From assembly GCF_910592395.1 (NCBI RefSeq), contig NC_088314.1, positions 9,858,001 through 9,922,000 of the forward strand: DNA of 64,000 nt, in the 5' to 3' direction. Positions 36,102 through 48,100 of this stretch are shown here, one piece after another (position 1 is the stretch's first letter; every line of letters starts with the position of its first letter). The stretch comes from Lineus longissimus (Eukaryota; Nemertea; Pilidiophora; Heteronemertea; Lineidae). Position numbers and translations under genes: made by a program. A model generated the notes under the pieces. That model searched no databases and had not been told where the DNA came from. It saw nothing but the letters and a program-made list of their open reading frames with translations.

Positions 36102-39100
36102 CTAAGTACGATCCGAGCTCCTCCATTCTGGATGCACCTGATTCTGGACTCCTGACATCGACATCTCTGGAACGCCTAAAGTGAAGAATAAATTGTTCTT
36201 ATGAACGTGAATGGCCAAAAACTTACCTTGGGTAAAAAGTTATCAGCACACAAACATATCAGTTCAAGAAATGTTAGAATTCGGACACGTCTCCGAATTC
36301 AGATACCCATATCGGAATTCGGATACTTTGGGTATCAGAATTCTGATACTTTGGGCCAGATTTTTACAAATATGTCCATTGGGGGAGGAAACATAGATAG
36401 GACAGCAGTTTATGTTTGCATAATTTAGTAAGAAATGTGCACAACACTGTCAAACCAGCTTTTGAAAATTCTCCCGAGCGTTTGCTTGTAAGCAGCAATT
36501 ACATCCAGCTACTGTACATTTACCTGTGCATCATATGTGTACATTATTTTCTACTGAAGAATTCGGTACTTTCTAAAAGGGCACAAATGATGGGGTCCAA
36601 AATCTGGGGTCAGCTTTAGAAATGGAAGCCAAGAATAGCTCTAACATCTGTCTTCACAAAGGTGATAGCCCTGGGTGGGTAGTGAGCGTGTCCTTCAGTT
36701 AAGCCCTTTTCTATACTTAAGATTTAGGGATATCCGAATTTTGATATGGTGTATCTGAATTCGGATACATATCCGAATTCTAGTATTTCTATTTATTATA
36801 TATCCTTTTGTCTGCTGGTGTTACTGGTGTGAGAATAGGAAGATGCTGTGTCGATCAAGATGAACAATATCAGAAATAAAGTATAAAATAACACCATTTT
36901 TTGTAGATCGGCTTAGAATTTTTTACTGGTGCTTTGTTACAATGTAATACCCAGTACTACTAAAGTGCAAGAAGGATTATAAGTGCAATAAATACTGTGG
37001 TACACCTGAACCTTTAAGCAGCTTTTCATCAAAATGAAAGATTTTCCAACAAGTGTTTTTCTTTTTGCCAGACAGCAAACTTCTCTAAACCATGAAATTT
37101 TCACGAGTAGTTTCAGAACAATGCACATCTTACCTGAGCTAAAGTCAAGTTTGAGTTCAGACAGGGCTTTCCTCAGCTCATCTACCTCAGTGTCCAGTGG
37201 TGTGTACTCATATCCCTTGTAGGCACCATTTATCTGGCAGAAATCAATCAGCCTGCAGAATTAAAAGAGATCATGATTAATTAACAGATTTAACACATAA
37301 GCAATATTTTGCGATTTCTTGGATCTCTAGCTCGCATAGTCCTTCATCTAGACCCCTTATCCCTATGAAGAGAGCACTGCAGATATCAGAAAGATCTGCA
37401 TATGATCGAATGCCTGTGTACATTTTCTGCTACATCCAAGCCGTACCATCAAGACAGAACCCTGCTATCCCTATGAAGAGAGCACTGCAGATATGCAACG
37501 GAAAGTGTGCAGATATATATACACATTTGGTAGAAGGTTTGTGTACATTTTCTGCCACATCTAGCCGTCCCCTCATGACAAAAATCCGCCATCCCTGTGA
37601 AGAGAACACTGAAGGTGTGCAGAAACATCTGGCAGAATGTCTGTGTACATTTTCTGATGCTTCTAAGCAGTGCCCTCAAGACAGAAACCCGCTATCCCTA
37701 TGAAAAGAGCCCTAGGTATGCAACGGAAAGTGTGCAGAAACGAAAGATATGTGATGTACCCTTCCTAGGAGAACCTAACATAAAATATTTACCGAAAACG
37801 AGTCATTTATAAGAGAGATATCACACATTTTTGGTTTCCACTTTTGGCACCTTGGTGGCCAAGTCAAGAATCAGATAGGACTGACTTCAGTGTCAGTGTC
37901 AGTGTCACCTGACCTGGGGGGTCCTGTGTACAAAGTTTCAAGTCCATAGTTCTATTGGTTTAGAAACATGCCACTGTTTTTGAAACATGATACGGACGAC
38001 GCTGGACGACGGACACTGCGGTATTGTATAGACTCTCCTAAGGGGAGCCAACAAAGGGCTGATGGACAGGGTCCATACTTTCAAAAATGGCCCCGAGTTG
38101 GTCAAATTTCCTACAAAACTGTACAAAAGAGGCACGAGATCTTACTGGTTCCAGCAGTTCTCAGGGTCGAGCTGCAGGATTTCAGGATTTCCAACCACAA
38201 TCATCAACGATTTCGCACGCGTCGTTGCAACATTGTATTTCTGAAATGATAATAACAGACTGGGCTACATTCCTTGATACTGTATTAAAAGGCTAATGCT
38301 TGCGAAGGCAAAACGTCTGCAGCTTCAAAGGTCACACAGGTGTACTGGCTGTTCTGAAACCTTTGAACTTTCATCTTGTTCGGTGTCATCCCTAGCACTA
38401 GTAGTCTTTTTGAAACAATACAAAGCCTCAGCATGATGTCCTCTATTGCGAGGTTAGAAGCGTAATAAGACGGTCCAAATTTTTTCCGCCTTTGACATAC
38501 ATTTGCTCACGGCTGGTTCCTACCTTCTTATTTGCCAAGAAGCCAAGTTTAAACTTTGCGTCCTCCTCAAGATACTCTGCGCTACTTCTAACAGCTGATA
38601 TAATGACGACCTTCCTTTCCTGACCCTGGAATTCTTCCACTGAGCCGACCTTGATGTCCTTGTAGTTCCTTTTTTGCAAGGCCTTCCTGATCTTTACAAC
38701 CTTCAATTAAAAATAGACACAAGTGAAGAGCTAGACGTGACAAGTACCTGGAGAATCAATTTCCAAACTTGCTAAGAATCAGAGAAGCCTCCAAATTGTC
38801 CATTCGCCTACCCTTGACTATCTGGGTGAGGAAATAATGCTTTTCAGTTTGAAAAGCAGCCTATCTGCATACTGAACTTACAGCGGTATTACCACAGTAG
38901 CTCCACCCAGACCACTGAAGAAAAACGTGTCATTGTCAACTGTTAACCGACCTGAAACATTATTTAGATTGATGACTGGAGTGGTGTCTTGTAACACATG
39001 AATTATGAAAATCATTTTGCACATGGGTATATGCACAGGTACCAGATGGTTACTGATACACGTGCCACTACCAGACTCTACTACACCGTATGCGTCACCG

Positions 39101-42100
39101 GATACAAAGTCTGGACATTTTGTTCCAGCTTCTGCAACCTGGCCACTGTTCCTAAGAGGATTATACAACAGCACAGACGCAATCATAATCGCTCATTAGT
39201 GCGCCCGCAAGATCCCTCATTCAACCCAGGTTACATTTTGGACATGTTCAAAATCTTTGACAATGATGTTTATTAACTAGAACGCCAATTTATAGCAAAT
39301 GGACTTTTATACATACCTGTTGGCGATAGGGAGCAATAACCCCAATATCTGTCTCCTTCAACTTCATGATCTTCCTGTCCGTCAGCAACTTCACAATATA
39401 ATCATGGACAACAGAAATCTCCTCCGGATTGAAGAAGGATGGACTTCTGCCCTCGCGCTTTTCTCCACCAACAATGCCATGGAAAATTATGGGAAAGTCC
39501 TTCTTTGGAAGTTCGTCCCACTTACACAGAGATTCACGGATTAATTTGTCGGCACAGACGTTCAGTTCACCATCGTAGAATAGCCTGTTCGGTAATTCAA
39601 GGATTGCCGGATGAGATCTGTAGTTATCGACCAACTTGGTGATAAGGCGTGGGTCATAGTGGCAAGCTTCTTGAGGTCGACGCCCGTACGGTTCACTTGT
39701 TTCCATCAACCTCTCCAAGAGGGAGATATCTATAAGAAGATGACATTGGATCAAATCTTTTATCACATCCCAAGACTTTGTCAGGGTTTCGCGAAAAGCA
39801 GTCTCAAAATAGCTTGTGAGGCAAAAAAGTTGCAGGAAATCTTACCAAACAACACCTTGAGTCGCCAATGATGTAGATCTACGTCATTGAGGTCCAACCA
39901 TTCGGTGCCCAATGACGTAGATCTACGTCTTTGGACAGAGGGTCCCATTGACTGTTGAGACAATGTAAACTACACAAACTCCATCGGATGGGCGTAACCC
40001 TTAACCATCTGAAATTCCTTACTTTGTCATTCTCTGTGTGGCTTTGAGATCAGGGGACGGTGCTCTTTGGAGTAGGAAAAACTGGGAGTTTTTATGCTAG
40101 TTCACCCTTTTAAAAGAAAACCTCAAAGATATAAGCCTAAAGATAAGGAAGATATTACGAGTCTTTGTTACAATTGAAAGCGACAGGAATAGAGAATCCA
40201 AATCCAAAGAATCCTGCCTTACCTAATCCAAACGCTTTCGCAAAAGGTGATCTGACAATAGGACCAAGTTGTTTAGGATCTCCCGCCAATACGAGTTGTG
40301 CGCCATCTTTGTTCATCATTTTGTCGCACTCCAGGATGCCAGCGATCGGTATGATAGCCTCCGACTCGAAGGCATGACCCGCTTCGTCGATGAAGACATG
40401 CGTGAAATGATTCGGAGGGAAACTGGCAGTGGCTAGTCTGTGAGAAAAAATATAGAGTCAAAATGAGGGCTAACCCTTTCGCTGTCCAATGAGATGAGGT
40501 ATTATGTTTCTTAAAGGCCTACGCCGTTCGTAAAAAAATTTGAATTTGTAATTGAATTTCAAAATGTCCAATTGCGAAAATACAACTAAATATAAATCTC
40601 AACATTGCCGTTGTGTAGACTGATATACAATTACTATGAATACCAAGTTTAAACAAATTTGTACACATAATAACTGCACTACGGTATTGTGTATTAGTGG
40701 ATTTCTATTTAACTGCACTACGGTATTGTGTATTAGTGGATTTCTATTTAACTGGACCACAAGTAATTACGAACAGCGTACCCCTTTAAGGACAAATATA
40801 TCAAAGGTTAAATGTCTTACTCACATGAGTTCCATCACAGAGTTATAGCCAGTCTTGCCTGTTATTTTGACTCCTTCAACTTTGACACTATCATGACCAT
40901 GTCAGGTGGCACTGAATTTTTTAATGACAGTGATAAGAGTCACTTCTGCCAATGTGAGGGATTCAGTTTAAAGGGCCTAAAACTGGGCACGAATCTGAAA
41001 CCACACCAAAACTTGAGTGATCAAGCTACGGGAAATTTCAATTAAAATGACCCGAGGTACAAAACAACTTAGGCTGCGTTATGTCCCAATAGCATTCCGC
41101 GAAGATGACGTCACTGCAGCTGCTGCCCTCTATTTCCCCATCGCTGAATTACAGGCAATGTCGGACAACCATGCGGTTTCGTAATGGATTCAGGCTTTCT
41201 AATTAGGGCAGTTAGATTCAATCTGGCACATGTCCGAGTGTTGGAAATACTACATAATTGTTCTGAATATTTCTCTCTCTGACTCTATCGTATCATTCAT
41301 GCTAAAAACAATGCAGGGTCAAAGATAATTGACTTTGAAATAAGCTCAAATGCGTAGAAATAAGTGTCGATGTCCGACTGTCACGTGACTAAAACGTCAT
41401 CAATATCTTATGCAAATGACCTTGTGAGCTATAAATAGTAACTTCGCGGAATGCTATTTCTCCACTCGCAAGAGCTAACGTCAATGCATGCACGACACAA
41501 ACCTTCCTGCAGTCACCATTGTTGTCACAACAACCTTCTTCTTACAAATCTCATCTATCGAAGGAAAATAGTAATCACCATCCGCTTTGTCATAGTTTGA
41601 AATGTCCTGAAAGAAAACGCAAACAGAATGAACATGGTGAAAACCACCCAGCACTACCGAGTGTATCGATAAAAATTATCCAAGGCTGATGGGTACAGTG
41701 TGGTGATATAAATATACTAGTAACAGACTCCTGTAAATTGACAACAGACTCCCCAGAATTCTTCATCTTTATTCCTTCTCAATAAAAATCTCCAATATCC
41801 TCTGTAATCCTGCTGCATCAGTAGAAGAAAAACATGCTGAGCACATCAACAGTGCTTCCCAAGTCAATCTGACTGAATTGGAAATTTTCAAATTCAGTTA
41901 CAAGTTACAAAACTAGTGTCCTCAATAGAGAGGTTGTGCTTAATAGAGAGGTGTCCGCTAAGAGAGGTTCTACTGTATTTTCAAAATAACCACTTACTTT
42001 GATATCCTCAGGAACGTCTTTCCAATTTCTCGAAGCGGCATGCATTCGGAAGATATCCTTCCTAATTTGACCTTCTTTGGCGACTCTCTGGGTGATCAAG

Positions 42101-45100
42101 TCTGCTGCACTGTTCGAAGGAGCACAGGCAAGAATATGAGCCTTTGGATTGCAGCGGAGAACCTAGATTTAATAAAGGACTTTTTTCATCTTACTTCTGT
42201 GACTTTTCTCATTTATATCTTCATACATAATATAAGTAATATACAGTGCAACGAGAACAGACATCGCCTTAACAAATTTGCTGCTATACCGAACATTACC
42301 CTTTGTCCATTCTTTTGAGAATTGGCATTTTTCGTGAATCTAACCCAACTGGTCACCAAAGTAATCCACAAGCAGGGGCAGCGGTAGCGCAGTTGAAGAG
42401 AGTCAGCCTCATGATCAGGAGGTCGTGGGTTCGACTCCCAGCCGAGTCGCTGCTTAGTTCCCCTACTAGTCGAGTTCAAGTGAGCGCCTTGCGGTTGCTC
42501 CTTGAAACACCTGATTGATTTCTGTGGAGACCGGGGTAATAATGTGATATCACAAGCGCTTTGAGCGAGAACTATAGTGTCACGGAATTGCGCTATATAA
42601 AAGACTCATTATTATCATTAAATAAGTATATGTAGCTGAAACTTGATAGCCCAGTATGATCACACACAACTTGTGATACTATTGTATGAGTCTGCAATCA
42701 CCTGTTAATTGACATTGGCACTTATAAACTTGGAAAAAAACCTGAGTCTATGGATGTGTGTAGCATGAGCCACCATATCGTTTTGCCCAGAATTTCAAGC
42801 TCGGCTAAACCTGCTGAGGTAACTGTTTGAAGTACCTGTTTGATCGACTCAACCACAGTGACTGTCTTGCCCGTTCCCGGGGGACCAAAGATCAGATACG
42901 GTGCTGGACGGGATGAACCGGCCACAATGTGTCGCACAGCAGTCGCTTGCTCATTATTCCTTTCAATGTTCTTGTCACAGAAGCTGTAAAAAGAAATTGT
43001 GATATTTAGCAAAGAGATCAGTTCATATAGCAAATCAATATCACGATATGAGAGCGTGACTTGTCCTGCTGCAGGCACAAGTGAGAACAGTGTGATGCCA
43101 CCTGGAGTGAGAAGTATAGACATCATGAGGTAAGAAATCTGGGGTGAATGTTCGCTTCTCCGGCAAAGCAACCGTTAACCCCCGATTTCCTCAGGATGGT
43201 CGAATGAACTACCTGAGAAGATATTAACGTTGGAGGCAAATGCATTCATATAACAACTGCCAGTTAAGTTTAGAGGGCAGTGCAGACCCCAGCTCACGTG
43301 GATCGAACAGATAAAATGTGAACTCATCAAAGCAGACATCAGAATCGAGTTAAGAAACCCCAAAGAGACAATTAGAATCCTTCTTGCACTGGCACATGAT
43401 ACTAGTCACCTGGCGTAAAATAGTCACGTGCGCTATGCTATCACGGTAGCGACACGTCACGAAGAGAGAGAGTTAAGTTTATACTGAACTCAAAGCATAC
43501 GTACAGATGGGAGGGCGCACTTGAACAGGACTCTTTTGCCTGGAAAGTTGCACCATAGAAGTGATGATTGATTGATTGATTGATCAATTAAGAGAGAAAG
43601 AAAACTAAGCACAGTCACACTCAGCAACCAACTCATTGATGCCAATCAATCACAAAGTAAGTAGGGCATCTTTAAGTGGGTCGGCGTCCGTGAAGCTTGA
43701 GACAACAGCCAGTGGATTGGCGTAGCCGAAGTCAACTTGAACCGAACGATATCCTCAATAACTTAAATCTTTATTCAAATTTGACAAACCTTAATTTCCG
43801 GTCTGGATCCGTGATAGTTCCCCATCGACACACGGTATTACGTTGAGGAAAGATCAAATCCTTCAAGTTCAGCTCAAAAGCCAGCTCGGTTGACCTGTGC
43901 TGCAGCTTTAACGGGAGGCGGTTGAAAGTGAATCGGACATTGAACTTCATATTATCGATGAACTTCGACAACAACCTAAGAAACAAACACAAAATATTTC
44001 AAAATTGGCTCCCATTATTTCCTAGGGGTTCTGCATTCTCAGTACAGAAATTCGAAAAAAATGTCTTCAGTGATCAAGCCCAATGGTCAATTTTGAGGGT
44101 CCCCTGGATAGACCATATTTTGTTTCAGGGTATTTCTTGTTTATTCTTGGCAAATTAGTAGTAAAGTACACCGTACAGAGCAAAAAATGTCCAAATTCAA
44201 TGCACAACGTCAATGTACACAAATGCATACAAAAAAACTTATGTTACAATGAAGACCAATAAAAAAACGGTTTTTAAGAAATCCAGAGCCCCAAACGATG
44301 CAGACATGATATTTACGAATGGACTATAGTACCTACTTGTTACTGAAGCCTAACAAAACACTTTCCAGTTGAACGACATGCACATATCCCCTGTACTCAG
44401 TGTCCTCTGGTACACCATTACTGCCAAGAATTCGCACAAGGATGTGATCTCCACGCAGAACGGACGGTCGGTTTTCAGCTAGGCCAGGAACCTTAAAAAG
44501 AAAGCAAATTTTACTCCACCAAATAGTCAAACTCAAAGTAGGTTGAATCAGCAGTGTGAGTGCGTATCAACTTGATATCACGGTACTTCTTCTTCTTCTT
44601 CTTCTTCAGCGTTCGCTCTGCACTTGGAGGGGTCATTCTCCTAGGAGTAATCCTCCTCCAAGGCGGGATGAGCGTATCCAACGTGCCACTACAGTTAGGC
44701 GCCAATTGGGTTTATTGGCCTAGTGGTCCGACTTTGGCAAGAGAGATAGAGTCCACGCAAGCTACTCATGTTTCTCACTTGGTGGGGTCTTAGCTTGCCC
44801 TGGCATAGACACCAGGTACAAGGAACCTCGGTTTTGAGTCTCATTCGAAGGACTGTGAAGAGCCAGGAATTTTAGTTCCTTGAAAGCCACGCCGGTTCAC
44901 CAGACATACGATCCTGGGTTCTCCCCGGGATCGAACCCGGGCGCTATTGCGTGGTGGCCAGCAGTGTAAACCACTAGGCCATGAGGCTCCTTGATATCAC
45001 GGTACGATTCTGCCAGTATTGCTGCATGCAACAAAATGCTTACTGCAACAAAAATTGTTAGTTCGTGGCATGCAGACTTAAACCTTTCACTGCCAACTGT

Positions 45101-48100
45101 GACTGTGCTCGAACGAGTCCTCAACTGTGACCCCAGTCGTTTTGGCAACTTGACTGGTTTACATTACTGGCTTTGTGTTAACTGCTAGGCATGAAGAAAG
45201 CCATCGAAAGATGTGCATTTTAAAGGCCACGACTCCTGCTTTTATGATTGCATGACATGTACAGATCCTCAAAGAGCAGACTTAAAGCTCCGCATTAAAT
45301 CAAGTTTGATCAAAATTGAAGCACCCAGTCCAGAGATAAAGCAAGATTAACTGTTTTGTTTACATGTTATGTAACAGCCTTGGTTAGGTTTCTAAGTGAA
45401 GTCAGGCGGCAAGTTTACTGACATAGATCAGACTGATGCTTGATTTCTTACTATAATGGTATAAATTTGTCTGTATTACCTTACCTTATTATAGGGTATA
45501 TCGAATGTCAATGAAAAACAGACTTCATATACACGTATCAATTTTAAGAGCATTCATTGATATTTGTCCTCCCAAGTAGGGCAATAGCCTGATCTACATC
45601 ACAACTTTTGCTGAACCCGCCGCCTGGCTCTAACAAGCCAGTTGCTAGCCTGATTAGGTAATCAAGTTGTCAAACACATAAATGGCTATATCTTCAAAAT
45701 GGATGGAGCTAATTGCATTGGGTTTTCTGTATTGTATAAAGTGTTAGGTACACTTTTGAAATCGTCTTACAGCAGAAAATGGCAAAATACCTGGAGTTAT
45801 GGCCTTTAAACTACACGTTTTTCATGTCGTCCGCGGGAAAATTGAATCTGAAGATAGTTCATATCGCAATGTTATTGCCTCTGGTTTATACGCTGTTTCT
45901 CGAATTTGTGCCTTACTTTGATCGTGTTTCGAAAACAAATGTGTGAGTTAAAGACCCACCTGTTAAGACGATATCTTCCAGAAACCGCATCAGATTTTGC
46001 TGTATACAAATGTAGGCTCAATTCACTCATTCTTACCCTTAGTTCAAGGAGTTTGCCATTCCTTGTCATAGTGATGCCAGTCATGTCATAAGTCCTGATG
46101 TCCACTTCCATCTGGAGCTCTTCCATGTGAAGGAGTGTAGAGTGGTGGGAATGATACTCCTTGAAACTTTCTTCGGGATTTTTCCTCTCCATCAGAAGTC
46201 TAGAATGGACAATAGAAATGAGAATGAGAGAGCTATGCTTACTGTTAAGTTTTAAGTTGTTGTTTTTTTAAGTTCTGGGTTTAAATAACCAAAAATTGAA
46301 ATTGAAATTGAAACTGTCTGCTTTTGTGAATGCCCTGGATCTACCCGGGACAGCTGTTTGGGTAGCATAGAACTACAATGTGTATCCATTCCCGAGTTCC
46401 AGGCTCTGCTGCCGAAGTTTGCCAGTTGTATTATCCACGCAGTTCACCCATCCAATTGATGACTGCGTTCAACATTGCTCAACTTCCAACTCTGGAGACA
46501 CCAACCATGTGGCCATAAAGAAATTTCTCCATGACCAGCCGGTTCAAAGCTGTGCCATATAACTGGGTACCCCCATTTCGGCTAGAACCTGAAATCCTAA
46601 AGCAATTAGAACTCCTTCAAAACAAAGTGAATGGCAATTTCACGGATGGGAGTCTGTTCTTTGTTTTCTAGAGAACAGCCGCCCCAGGTTTTAGTTCAAC
46701 ATTTACTTCATTTTGAAGGAGTTCTAATTGATTTTGGATTTCTGGTTCTAGCCAAAATGGGGGTACCTATTGCCAACCCTTAATATGTCTATTACAAACC
46801 TTATCCGATTTGCTTCCACCACAACACTCTGGTCCTTATATTTGACTGGGAGGCCATGATTCACGGCTGCTCTCAGAGCTTTAGGGATGGCGTAGTTCTT
46901 TAGCTCCAGCTTCTTCTCCAGTGTATCTCTTCTACCACTGAGTGAAATAAGACAGAAAGATACAGTAAAACCTCTCTAATAAGGACACCCACGGGACTGA
47001 CAACTGCTGTCCTTAATAGAGAGGTGTCTTGATCAGTGAGGTCGGACTTAATGGAAACAACCCATTGAGGACCAAACCTAGTGTCCTTAATAGAGAGGTT
47101 GTCCTCAATAGAGAGGTGTCCACTAAGGGAGGTTCCACTGTACATGTATTTTCATAGGGTGTTTTGACGGTGTCTCAACAGTACTTGCCGAAAGAAAATG
47201 ACATTAGTGCAAAACTTATTGAACAAATTTTAAAGAGGACGTTTGTGATATATAAATGTAGTTACCTAGCGGAAAAAAGACGCCTATAGCTCTGTCCAAC
47301 AAATGCACCTCAGCAAAATTGCCTATCTGCAGGCGTCTGACCGGTGAAAGGCACAAGTCAATATGCACCAGTCGTTTAAAATTAACAATTTGTGAAAAAT
47401 AACTGAATAAATATGTGACCCATCACACCAAAATGGGTTGAAGTCGAATTTGGGGTATATGGAATAATCCACATGTTTATATAGCTTACAACTCCCATTC
47501 TGGTGCTTTTGAGGCCAATACTAGGCCTGGCGACTTACTACTTGATTTGGTGTGATGGGTTACAATTTACATAATCATAGGCCCTCACATTTTTGGTCTC
47601 GTTCCATCAATGACTTCAAGGTTCGCTGGAATATAACTCACTCGGCTTGAGGGGATATACTTCTCTGTAGGATCACTCTCCAGCACTATGGAATTCACAA
47701 CTCTCGTACGGATATCCCGTAGGATATGAATATCAACCGGCTGGGCTGCTCTCCTGAACCGTAACACCAGGGTGGTATTGTAGCGACCTATTCTCTTAAG
47801 CGCCCCCTTTACTTCGAAACTAAATTCGGCACCTGAAAGTTTAATTCAATAGACATTCTAATATTAGAGGGGCCACTGGGACCAGATTTGGGGTACCTTG
47901 GAACAAGGGGACATAGCCCCTCTTTAAACCATTCGACATTGCTATTTTGAAGAGAAAAAAAATCAACATAATCACCACGCAGTGATTGTGACGAGATCAA
48001 TCAGATGGCAGAGTGAATAGGCCAAAGTAGTTCTTTTCAAAACAATCTTACATTTCAAGATTTCTTTTCTCCATATATCATATTTATAAAACTCTGTAAT

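Noticed and set aside
42375-42450. Functional tRNA-Met gene
   Set aside because: Stem pairings are broken and it continues into a SINE body with a simple tail.
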